Shown: positions 7,829 to 14,818, counted from the stretch's first letter. The stretch: DNA of 15,528 bases from Flavobacteriales bacterium UBA6969 (GCA_002448555.1 DJYV01000095.1:4411-19938), one strand, 5' to 3'. Notes: generated by a model not told the origin, from the sequence alone. Numbers and translations: made by a program.

Positions 7829-8800
7829 TTAGATGGAGAGTATTTTTGCAATGCGGACCTCGTCTTCCAAGGTAGCCGTTTTGTTGACCACAGCTTCTTC
7901 GAACGGGTAGTACACCAATTGGTCGTTCACCCCCCCCGCCATGACGGACTTTTTACCGGAGAGCAATCCTTCGACAGCTGCCACACCCATGCGCGATGCC
8001 AACACGCGGTCCGCACAACTGGGATCCCCGCCGCGTTGCAAGTGCCCCAGAACGGTGACACGTGTCTCGTACTTGTTGTCAATGGCATGCACCTTGGTTG
8101 CAATTTCAAATGCTCCGCCTTCCGGGTGACCTTCTGCGACAATGACAATGCTCGACGTCTTATTCGATGCTTGGCCCAAGTTGAGAATGTCTACCAAGTC
8201 TTGAATGGACAATCCCGATTCAGGTGTCATCACCGCCACAGCACCTGTCGCAATGCCTGTATTCAATGCAATAAAGCCACTGTCTCGACCCATGACCTCA
8301 ACAAAAAACAACCGATTGTGGCTATCGGCCGTGTCGCGGATTTTGTCGACCGCCTCTACAACCGTGTTCGTCGCCGTGTCAAAGCCGATGGTGAAATCCG
8401 TACCGGACAAATCATTGTCAATGGTTCCCGGCAAGCCGATGATGGGGAAGCCCGTTTCTCTTGTCAACAGCATGGCCCCTGTGAACGTACCGTTTCCTCC
8501 AATGACCACCAACGCATCCACTTTATTCTCGAGCAACGCTTGGTGCGCCATGCGGCGGCCCTCCTCAGTTCTAAATGCTTCACAACGAGCAGACTTCAAG
8601 ATGGTGCCGCCTCGACCGAGGATCTTGGCAACCGAACGCACATGCAGCCGCTTGAAGTCGCCATCAATCAATCCTTGATACCCTTGGAAAACACCCACCG
8701 CCTCACATCCATGGTAAACTGCTGTCCGCACCACTGCGCGAATAGCAGCATTCATTCCTGGTGAATCGCCGCCCGATGTTAAAACCGCAATTTTCTTCAT
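7829..8800 (-). CDS. pfkA: ATP-type 6-phosphofructokinase with Asn103 substitution
   Basis: 323 residues, the normal bacterial PfkA length, starting at ATG 8800 (MKKIAVLTSGGDSPGMNAA). It phosphorylates fructose 6-phosphate to the 1,6-bisphosphate. Motifs: SGGDSPGMN at 9-17, SARCEAFRTEEGRR with Arg72, IGGNGTFTGA at 100-109, PGTIDND at 124-130 with the catalytic Asp128, MGRDSGF, and QRGGDPSCADR near the C-terminus. Gly104 and PGTIDND (not PKTIDND) indicate ATP rather than pyrophosphate use. The usual GGDG acidic residue that contacts Mg-ATP is Asn103 here (codon AAC), an uncommon change in an otherwise intact enzyme. It is first in the operon pfkA-gapA-kinase-pgmB-mapA and is transcribed away from the NUDIX regulator gene. 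Confidence 0.96.
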   Translation of the reverse strand: MKKIAVLTSGGDSPGMNAAIRAVVRTAVYHGCEAVGVFQGYQGLIDGDFKRLHVRSVAKILGRGGTILKSARCEAFRTEEGRRMAHQALLENKVDALVVIGGNGTFTGAMLLTRETGFPIIGLPGTIDNDLSGTDFTIGFDTATNTVVEAVDKIRDTADSHNRLFFVEVMGRDSGFIALNTGIATGAVAVMTPESGLSIQDLVDILNLGQASNKTSSIVIVAEGHPEGGAFEIATKVHAIDNKYETRVTVLGHLQRGGDPSCADRVLASRMGVAAVEGLLSGKKSVMAGGVNDQLVYYPFEEAVVNKTATLEDEVRIAKILSI

Positions 8801-8813
8801 TTGAATGCTCTAA

Positions 8814-8860
8814 TCAGGTGTTCCGGATTTGTGCGGAACGGACGCGAAGTTAACACCTGA
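8814..8860 (-). repeat. Nested inverted repeats in the pfkA leader: 9-bp outer pair and 6-bp inner hairpin
   Basis: TCAGGTGTT (8814-8822) and AACACCTGA (8852-8860) are perfect reverse complements 29 bases apart. Within them GTTCCG (8820-8825) and CGGAAC (8834-8839) form a second perfect pair with an 8-base loop. The two share bases 8820-8822, so in RNA they would compete for at least three bases. If transcription starts near 8839 (see the predicted promoter), the inner hairpin would sit at the very 5' end of the pfkA mRNA, ending 19 bases before the ATG. The outer arms could instead be a DNA site for a regulator, since one arm touches the predicted -7 box. Confidence 0.55.
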
Positions 8861-8876
8861 AATAACACAATCCCAA
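8845..8876 (-). promoter_or_regulatory. Predicted pfkA operon promoter (Bacteroidota type)
   Basis: Read on the minus strand, TTG (8876-8874) is followed after 21 bases by TAACTTCG (8852-8845), close to the Bacteroidota consensus TTG-N19-21-TAnnTTTG. The expected start of transcription is about base 8839, giving a leader of about 40 bases before ATG 8800. The box differs by one base from that predicted for susC (TACCTTCG). The shared 15-bp operator lies five bases upstream of this TTG. The prediction is from pattern only. Confidence 0.45.
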
Positions 8877-8879
8877 CCT

Positions 8880-8898
8880 AAGTGTTGAAAATACACTT
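8880..8898. promoter_or_regulatory. Candidate operator site A (AAGTGT-N7-ACACTT) in the pfkA/NUDIX divergent region
   Basis: AAGTGT (8880-8885) and ACACTT (8893-8898) are perfect inverted arms around the 7-base core TGAAAAT. The inner 15 bases, GTGTTGAAAATACAC (8882-8896), recur exactly at 14766-14780 before susC. The site sits between two divergently transcribed genes, one of which encodes a transcription regulator, the usual place for an autoregulatory operator. I infer binding by the NUDIX regulator encoded at 8934. Relative to the predicted pfkA promoter it is just upstream of -33. Relative to the NUDIX -7 box it ends 24 bases upstream. Confidence 0.65.
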
Positions 8899-8920
8899 TT
8901 ATTCCCAGTTGGGTTTATTG

Positions 8921-8928
8921 TACTTTTG
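8921..8928 (+). promoter_or_regulatory. Predicted -7 box of the NUDIX-cotH-amylase operon
   Basis: TACTTTTG is a full match to the Bacteroidota -7 consensus TAnnTTTG. It ends only five bases before ATG 8934, so the predicted transcript would start at or within a base or two of the start codon, that is, be nearly leaderless. No clear TTG is found at the expected -33 position (the bases there are T-rich), which fits either activator dependence or a weak basal promoter. Confidence 0.4.
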
Positions 8929-8933
8929 ACACT

Positions 8934-9647
8934 ATGCAACCAAATGAGTCCTTGCACCTTTCCGTCGATTGTGTTCTTTTCGGGTACGACGACGACGGCC
9001 TTAAGGTCCTGTTGATCAATCAAAAAGAAGACACTTATGCCCATGCACAGGGACGTCCCATGTCCCAGCTTCCGGGCGACCTGATCCTGATAGATGAAGG
9101 GCTGGAAGCAGCCGCCGAGCGGGTGTTGTTCGAGCTGACCCAAGTCAATGGCGTGTATTTGAAACAATTCCATGCCTATGGTGACCCCGACCGCGTGAAA
9201 GACCACAAGGACAGAGCATGGCTTCGATCGGTGCGTACAATGCCCGATCAGCGCGTCATTACGGTTGGCTACTTCGGACTCGTGAGCCTCCATGACCATT
9301 CTCCGCAACCCGCCTCTTTCGCGGGTGGGGTGAGCTGGGTCGATATCAACGAAGTCGGCCCCCTCGCATTTGACCACAACAGCATTTTAAACGGAGCCAT
9401 CGAAGCGCTCCAAACCCAATTGGAAACCCACCACATCAGTTTTGAATTGCTCCCGAAGAAATTCACCTTAAGCCAGCTCCAAGACCTGTATGAAACCGTG
9501 CTGGACAAAAAGTTCGACAAGCGGAATTTCCGGAAAAACATCAAGAAGATGAGCCACGTGGTTCCACTCGACGAGAAGCAACAAGGCGTCATGCACAAGC
9601 CTGCTCAGCTGTTCAGCTTCAATCCCGATCAGATTGAAAATGCATAA
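8934..9647 (+). CDS. NUDIX-domain / winged-helix transcriptional regulator (AraR/NrtR type)
   Basis: 237 residues from ATG 8934. Residues about 8-145 form a NUDIX fold (LSVDCVLFGYD ... KVLLINQKED ... VITVGYFGLV). The catalytic NUDIX box is degenerate: around 61-70 the expected RExxEE is RVLFEL, keeping Arg63 and Glu67 but losing the metal-binding glutamates, so hydrolase activity is unlikely. Residues about 168-230 (FELLPKKFTLSQLQDLYETV ... DKRNFRKNI ... KPAQLFSFNP) are the winged-helix DNA-binding domain of this regulator family, whose known members include the NAD-sensing NrtR and the arabinose-sensing AraR of Bacteroides. The ligand here is probably a maltose-derived sugar or sugar phosphate (inference from neighbours). 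It is divergent from pfkA and overlaps cotH by 8 bases, so it is co-transcribed with cotH and the amylase. Confidence 0.9.
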   Translation: MQPNESLHLSVDCVLFGYDDDGLKVLLINQKEDTYAHAQGRPMSQLPGDLILIDEGLEAAAERVLFELTQVNGVYLKQFHAYGDPDRVKDHKDRAWLRSVRTMPDQRVITVGYFGLVSLHDHSPQPASFAGGVSWVDINEVGPLAFDHNSILNGAIEALQTQLETHHISFELLPKKFTLSQLQDLYETVLDKKFDKRNFRKNIKKMSHVVPLDEKQQGVMHKPAQLFSFNPDQIENA

Positions 9648-11928
9648 ACGCACGCAACAGTGGCTTGGTGTGTTGCTTGGCCTATGTGGCGCTGCAGCTG
9701 TGTCCGCTCAGGACATTGGAATCAACTGGCATCCCCTGGACGGCACAGCCTATCAAAGCGAAGCCTTACCGGAGGTCCACGTGACGTGTGATCAATTGGA
9801 TTGGATGCTTGAACAAGAAAACTGGTACTCCAACGTCGAGCACCCCGCAGTGTTTGTGTACGTCAGCCCCCTCGGGACGGATACCATAGAAAACGTCGGT
9901 TTTCGCCTGCGCGGTAATACATCGCGCGCCGCCCCCAAGAAGTCGTACAAAATCTCCTTCAACACATTCGATCCCAATCAAACTTGGGAAGGATTGAAAA
10001 AGATGAACCTCAACGGGGAGCACAACGACCCAAGCGCCGTGCGCGCTCGGCTGGCTTGGGAATGCCTGCGTGACGCCGGTGTTCCCGTCTCCCGCAGTAC
10101 CCACGTCAAGCTCTTCATCAACGGCGACTACTTCGGGCTGTATTCCAACACGGAGCACATCGATGGCGAATGGTTGGAAAAGCGGTTCAACCACGCACAC
10201 GGCAACTTGTGGAAATGCACGTATCCGGCCAACCTCGCTTTTGTGAGCGACAACCCGGACGCCTACAAATTCACACCTAGCTGGTCCGACCAACGCGTCT
10301 ACGAGTTGAAAACGAACCAGGTCAATGACGATTACAGCAGCCTCGCGGAGTTCATCGATGTACTGAACAATTCGCCCTTGGACGAGCTGCCATGTGCGTT
10401 GGAAGCAATTTTTGATGTGGACGCCTACCTCAAAGCGGCTGCAGGTGAAATCCTATTTGGCCACTGGGACAATTACATCGGCAACAAAAACAACTTCTAC
10501 CTGTATGAGCGCACCATGGACGGACGGCTGATGTACATCCCGTACGACATGGACAACACCGCAGGCATTCAGTGGTTTGGCGAGTGGACCGACCAGGACA
10601 TTTACAGTTGGACGACCGAAAACGACCGTGCGCTGTACACCCGCCTCTTGGAAGTGGAGTCGTACCGCGACCGATTTACATGGTACATCCATTGGTGGAT
10701 GGATACCTACTACACCGCCGATTGGGTCGAAGCGCGTGGAACATGGTTGGTTGACCTGTTGAGCGTCGCGGTGCAGGAAGACACGTACTACCCGCAGAGC
10801 TACGGTTTTGATGCGACGGATTTCGAAAATTCCATCACGGATGCCTGGGGCAACCACGTGGCACATTCTCCGCTGGACTATGCGAATTCTCGGATTTTTT
10901 GGGCCGACATCCAGTCCGACCCCATCCCGACCGCCGTCGTTCCAATCATGCAGTGCTGGGCAGAAGGACCGGTCTTCAATGATTCGCTGCGCATCGAATG
11001 CTGGGCACACGAATTGACCGAACCGACCGGTTGGAACGTGGAAGCGACCATCGATCGGGACGGCAGCGTAGAAACCGTTGCGCTCGATCCCGCAGGTGGT
11101 GGATTGCACGGACATGGCTGGACACACATCGTCCCGCTCAACGGCGCGGAAGACGTCTTCTGGCAGGCCGCAATCACGGACCCTGCTGGTACCATCCACC
11201 ATTCGCCCTGTGCGATGACCCGGATCTGGAGCACATTTGCCGACCGCCCCATCCGAATCAACGAAGTGATGCCCATCAACGACGGTTTCGCCACGGATGA
11301 AAACGGATACGATGGAGATTGGGTCGAGCTCATCAACGCTGGAGACGCACCCTACAATTGCAACGGAATGTACCTCAGCAACCGGCGCATGGAACCCTGG
11401 CGATGGCCGCTTCCAAGCGTCACGTTGGAACCCGGGCAGCACTTGCTCATCTGGTGTGACGACAACACGGAGGCTGGTCCGATGCACACCAATTTCACCC
11501 TGGCTGGCGGCGAAGATGAAGTGTACCTCTTCACCCAGGATGATGAAATTTGGCGGGCTGTTGACGCGATTGAATGGACCGATGCTCTCGGTGATTTCAG
11601 TTATGGCCGCATTACCGACGGTGCGCCGGAATGGGTGTGGTTCAACCCCAACTCCTCCAACCCACCAACGCCCAACGACGCCAATGGGACCGCGGTGCAT
11701 CTCGGCGATCAAATCAACCCCTCCGAGGCGATCCCAACCCTGTGCAACCAACCGTGTTTGGTTTCCCTCCCTCCTGCTGCTCACGCCACCTTGCGCGACA
11801 TGAACGGACACGTGGTAGGAGAATTCCCAAGCGTAGCCATTTCAATCAATGGATACGCGGCAGGCCTCTACCTGCTTACCACCGAAGCCCCTGCCAGTAC
11901 AATAACCCATAAAATCCTTCTGCGATGA
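9640..11928 (+). CDS. Secreted CotH-kinase-domain protein with lamin-tail domain and T9SS-like tail
   Basis: 762 residues from ATG 9640, which overlaps the regulator's stop by 8 bases; an in-frame TTG two codons earlier is possible but less likely. A signal peptide covers about 1-24 (VSAQ/DIG). Residues about 45-400 match the CotH kinase-like domain: FRLRGNTSR and KKSYKISF near 88-107, KKMNLNGEHNDPSAVR, HVKLFINGDYFGLYSNTEHID, HWDNYIGNKNNFYLY near 275-289 and YIPYDMDN with the acidic pair Asp303/Asp305. Residues about 538-660 are a lamin-tail domain (RINEVMPIND ... GDWVELINAG). The last ~60 residues (ATLRDMNGHVVGEF ... GLYLL ... KILLR) resemble a divergent type A T9SS sorting domain. CotH proteins are atypical protein kinases in Bacillus spore coats; in Bacteroidota their role is unknown. 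It is translationally coupled to the amylase (ATGA), suggesting a surface role in starch handling. Confidence 0.85.
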   Translation: MHKRTQQWLGVLLGLCGAAAVSAQDIGINWHPLDGTAYQSEALPEVHVTCDQLDWMLEQENWYSNVEHPAVFVYVSPLGTDTIENVGFRLRGNTSRAAPKKSYKISFNTFDPNQTWEGLKKMNLNGEHNDPSAVRARLAWECLRDAGVPVSRSTHVKLFINGDYFGLYSNTEHIDGEWLEKRFNHAHGNLWKCTYPANLAFVSDNPDAYKFTPSWSDQRVYELKTNQVNDDYSSLAEFIDVLNNSPLDELPCALEAIFDVDAYLKAAAGEILFGHWDNYIGNKNNFYLYERTMDGRLMYIPYDMDNTAGIQWFGEWTDQDIYSWTTENDRALYTRLLEVESYRDRFTWYIHWWMDTYYTADWVEARGTWLVDLLSVAVQEDTYYPQSYGFDATDFENSITDAWGNHVAHSPLDYANSRIFWADIQSDPIPTAVVPIMQCWAEGPVFNDSLRIECWAHELTEPTGWNVEATIDRDGSVETVALDPAGGGLHGHGWTHIVPLNGAEDVFWQAAITDPAGTIHHSPCAMTRIWSTFADRPIRINEVMPINDGFATDENGYDGDWVELINAGDAPYNCNGMYLSNRRMEPWRWPLPSVTLEPGQHLLIWCDDNTEAGPMHTNFTLAGGEDEVYLFTQDDEIWRAVDAIEWTDALGDFSYGRITDGAPEWVWFNPNSSNPPTPNDANGTAVHLGDQINPSEAIPTLCNQPCLVSLPPAAHATLRDMNGHVVGEFPSVAISINGYAAGLYLLTTEAPASTITHKILLR

Positions 11929-14747
11929 ACACGCACCGCCCATTCAATAGCTGTTTTTACATCTCATTGTGCATCCTAATTCCAAGCTTGCTGCACGGAC
12001 AAGTTGTGTGGACCGAACCCGCCTTCCCGACCGTGGACGATCAAGTCACATTGTACTACAACAGCGCATTGGGGAATGGTGAATTGCAAGGGGTCATTCC
12101 CGTCTACATCCACACCGGAGTCATCACGAGCAATTCGAGCGGACCGAGCGATTGGCAAAACGTGCAGACCGCCTGGGGGACGTCCGATCCGTTGGCCTTG
12201 CTGAACCCGGAAGGCAACGGAATCCACACCTTTGATTTCAATGGGTTGACCATCAGCGACTACTACCAACTCGACGAAGGCGAAACCGTTGAAAGTTTGG
12301 CCATGGTCTTCCGCAACAGCAGCGGCACCCTAGTGGGACGAAATGCAGACGGTTCCGACATTTTTTACGAAGTCAGTAGCGGATCGTTCAGCACATCGTT
12401 GCAGACTCCGGAAAACGGATACGCGGTACTCGACCTCGGGGACACCTACACCATCCTCGGCCAAGCCAGCGAATCCTGCGAACTCAGCTTGGAGATCAAC
12501 GGAGAGGTAGTCACCACCGTTTCGGGCACATCCCTGTCATACGATTTCGAAGCCAACGATTCCGGACAATTCAACATCGCCTTAGTGGGCACGAACGATG
12601 CGGGTTCCGCGTCGGATGAAGCAAGCATTGCCGTGTTGCCCGATTCCCCCATCACCGGATGGCCACCCGCGGGTTCAGAGGACGGGATTCATTACCCATC
12701 GAGCACGAGCACCTTCTTACAGCTGCACGCACCGGGCAAGGAATTCGTTTTCGTGGTAGGTGACTTCAACGACTGGCAATTGAGTTTCGATTACCTCATG
12801 ACCCAAACCCCAGATGGCAACAAGCACTGGATTGAAATTGATGGACTGGAAGCCGGTACCGAATACCGTTTCCATTACCACATCATGCCAGATGACATGC
12901 GCGTAGCGGATCCCTATACGGAGTTGGTTCTCGACCCCTGGAACGACCAATGGATTCCCGAGGAGACGTACCCCGACATGTCAGCATTTCCGAATATGCT
13001 GACCGAAAATACGCCGGTATCCGTCTTTCAACCCGGTGCACCTGCCTTTGATTGGACCGATCAGGACTTTGAACGACCCGCCAAATCTTCATTGGTGATT
13101 TACGAATTGCTGGTGCGCGATTTCACGGACGAGCGCAACTACCAGACCATCCTCGACACCTTGGATTACCTTGATCGCTTGGGCATCAATGCAATTGAAT
13201 TCATGCCTGTCAATGAATTCAACGGCAACGACAGCTGGGGATACAACCCCACCTTCTACCTCGCCCTCGACAAGGCTTACGGAGACAAATCAGCCTTCAA
13301 GGAACTGGTCAATGCCTGCCACGAGCGAGGCATTGCTGTGCTCCTCGATGTGGTGCTCAATCACGCTGATTACCCCAACCCTTTTTTGAAAATGTACTGG
13401 AACGACGAGTCGTTCCAACCTGCGGCAAACAACCCCTGGTTCAACGAGGTGTCACCGAGCCCAGAGACGTGGTTCTTCGATTGGAACCACGACAGTCCAG
13501 CCACTAAGTATTTCATGAAACGCGCATTGAAATATTGGGTTGATGAATACCACATCGACGGCTACCGCCTCGACTTTTCCAAAGGCATGACTCAAACCCC
13601 AGGCAACGTATGGAGCTACGACCAAGCCCGCATCAACTTGCTCAATGAATACGCCAACCACCTCTGGCAAGATGCATCCGACATCTACATGATTTTGGAA
13701 CACTGGGTGGACCTATCCGAAAACCAAACCCTGGTCAACGACGGCTTCATGGTGTGGGCAAATGTGACCCAAGATTACAATGAAGCGTCCATGGGGTACC
13801 CTTCCGATTTTGGGTGGGCGAGCTACCAAAACCAAGGCATGTCCAACCCGGGCGTCGTCTCCTACCCCGAGAGCCATGACGAAGAACGCCTGATGTACAA
13901 GGCTTTGCAATACGGCAACAGTGAAGGCTCCTACCAAGTGACCGATCTCAACACAGCCCTTGCGCGCCAAGAAGCCATTCAATGCTTCAACATTCTGCTG
14001 CCCGGTCCCAAGCTGCTCTGGCAATTTGAAGAACTCGGGTACGATTATAGCATCAACACCTGCAGTGACGGCGTGACCATCAGCGATGAATGCCGTACGG
14101 AAGCCAAACCCGTGCGCTGGGATTACCGCGACAACCCCAATCGGTACCGCATTCACCAAGTCATTGCCGGCCTGTGCCAGCTCAAAATGGACTACCCCAA
14201 CCCCTTCCAAGGCACCAATTACAACTGGGATGTTGGCGGCTATGGCAAGCGCCTGCACCTCAACGGCAGCAGCATGGACGCCGTGGTTGTCGCCAATTTC
14301 CGCGTAAGTAATCTCAGTATGATTCCCGGATTCCAGCACACAGGGACGTGGTACGATTACTTCACAGGCGAGGCGATTGAGGTAACCGATGTAAGCGCCT
14401 TCATGTCGTTTGCCCCTGGCGAATACCACGTGTACGTGGACCAACCTGTGGATTTTCCCTCTGCCATCGCTGAGCCCACCCTTGTTCGGTCAAATGCCGT
14501 TGCGTATCCCAATCCCTCTGCGGGACTGTTTGCCATTGAATTTCCCGAAAATGTGGACATGAATTCTGTGCAAATCTTTGACCTGAATGCCCGCGAGGTG
14601 ACTGCTGGATTCTCACTTGCTTCCCAGCACCAAGGACATGTTATCCAATTCGTTAACAACACGTTATCGGAAGGCGTGTACACTGTACAGGTCCGTTCAG
14701 AAAAGCAACAGTTCAATGCCCTCGTGGTGCTTTCGAACAACCGTTGA
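11925..14747 (+). CDS. Secreted multidomain GH13 alpha-amylase with T9SS sorting domain
   Basis: 940 residues; ATG 11925 overlaps the cotH stop (ATGA). Signal peptide 1-26 (cleavage after HGQ). Residues about 27-150 form a beta domain typical of Bacteroidota amylases (FPTVDDQVTLYYN ... VFRNSSGTLVGRNADGSDIF), then a short Ig-like segment (about 160-238). A CBM48-like segment (about 250-335; FVVGDFNDW, GTEYRFHY, VADPY) precedes the GH13 barrel (about 385-750). Catalytic regions: I DVVLNH 475-480; II GYRLDFSKG with nucleophile Asp550; III LEHW with acid/base Glu592; IV ESHDEE with Asp652. SHD replaces the commoner NHD, as in branching-enzyme-like GH13 groups, so product specificity is open. Residues about 855-940 (VAYPNPSAGLFAIEFP ... 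GVYTVQVRSEKQQFNALVVL) are a clear type A T9SS tail, so it is secreted or surface-bound and hydrolyses starch or glycogen to maltodextrins. Confidence 0.94.
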   Translation: MNTHRPFNSCFYISLCILIPSLLHGQVVWTEPAFPTVDDQVTLYYNSALGNGELQGVIPVYIHTGVITSNSSGPSDWQNVQTAWGTSDPLALLNPEGNGIHTFDFNGLTISDYYQLDEGETVESLAMVFRNSSGTLVGRNADGSDIFYEVSSGSFSTSLQTPENGYAVLDLGDTYTILGQASESCELSLEINGEVVTTVSGTSLSYDFEANDSGQFNIALVGTNDAGSASDEASIAVLPDSPITGWPPAGSEDGIHYPSSTSTFLQLHAPGKEFVFVVGDFNDWQLSFDYLMTQTPDGNKHWIEIDGLEAGTEYRFHYHIMPDDMRVADPYTELVLDPWNDQWIPEETYPDMSAFPNMLTENTPVSVFQPGAPAFDWTDQDFERPAKSSLVIYELLVRDFTDERNYQTILDTLDYLDRLGINAIEFMPVNEFNGNDSWGYNPTFYLALDKAYGDKSAFKELVNACHERGIAVLLDVVLNHADYPNPFLKMYWNDESFQPAANNPWFNEVSPSPETWFFDWNHDSPATKYFMKRALKYWVDEYHIDGYRLDFSKGMTQTPGNVWSYDQARINLLNEYANHLWQDASDIYMILEHWVDLSENQTLVNDGFMVWANVTQDYNEASMGYPSDFGWASYQNQGMSNPGVVSYPESHDEERLMYKALQYGNSEGSYQVTDLNTALARQEAIQCFNILLPGPKLLWQFEELGYDYSINTCSDGVTISDECRTEAKPVRWDYRDNPNRYRIHQVIAGLCQLKMDYPNPFQGTNYNWDVGGYGKRLHLNGSSMDAVVVANFRVSNLSMIPGFQHTGTWYDYFTGEAIEVTDVSAFMSFAPGEYHVYVDQPVDFPSAIAEPTLVRSNAVAYPNPSAGLFAIEFPENVDMNSVQIFDLNAREVTAGFSLASQHQGHVIQFVNNTLSEGVYTVQVRSEKQQFNALVVLSNNR

Positions 14748-14765
14748 CAACTACCGAAGCACTTC

Positions 14766-14780
14766 GTGTTGAAAATACAC
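14766..14780. promoter_or_regulatory. Candidate operator site B upstream of susC
   Basis: GTGTTGAAAATACAC is identical over 15 bases to site A at 8882-8896. Its arms GTGT/ACAC are palindromic. It begins 19 bases after the amylase stop and overlaps the imperfect palindrome CGAAGCACTTCG (14755-14766) by one base. The TTG inside it (14769-14771) coincides with the predicted -33 element of the susC promoter, a placement that would favour repression when a protein is bound. Confidence 0.65.
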
Positions 14781-14799
14781 CTTCCACACCTTACCTTCG
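14769..14799 (+). promoter_or_regulatory. Predicted susC promoter
   Basis: TTG (14769-14771) is followed after 20 bases by TACCTTCG (14792-14799), close to the Bacteroidota TTG-N19-21-TAnnTTTG pattern. The expected start is around base 14805, about 14 bases before ATG 14819. The box matches the predicted pfkA box at seven of eight bases. The existence of a separate promoter here means susC need not depend on read-through from the amylase operon. Confidence 0.45.
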
Positions 14800-14818
14800 A
14801 TCCACTAAACCAGTTCTG

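Noticed and set aside
7807..7851. Longer N-terminus for gapA
   Set aside because: The canonical MKKIAINGFGRIG start is at 7806, and the extension would run back into the pfkA coding end.
7787..8764. Plus-strand open frame (325 codons) opposite pfkA
   Set aside because: It is antisense to a complete, motif-rich phosphofructokinase and has no family features of its own.
9631..9645. Third operator-like site around TTGAAAAT at the cotH start
   Set aside because: Only the 8-base core and two further bases match (10 of 15), the outer GTGT arm is missing, and it lies in coding sequence. A similar partial match sits at the kinase TTG start (around 6790-6803).
10453..11811. Long minus-strand open frame (452 codons) opposite the cotH gene
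   Set aside because: It is a mirror of the strongly supported CotH/LTD coding frame, shows no recognisable domain, and arises from the codon bias of the real gene.
13713..14444. Minus-strand open frame (243 codons) opposite the amylase
   Set aside because: It is antisense to conserved GH13 catalytic regions; its valine/alanine-rich translation is typical of a reversed coding strand.
14755..14766. CGAAGCACTTCG as a transcription terminator for the amylase operon
   Set aside because: The stem is too short with only a 2-4 base loop, and no T-run follows; it is kept only as a palindrome next to operator B.
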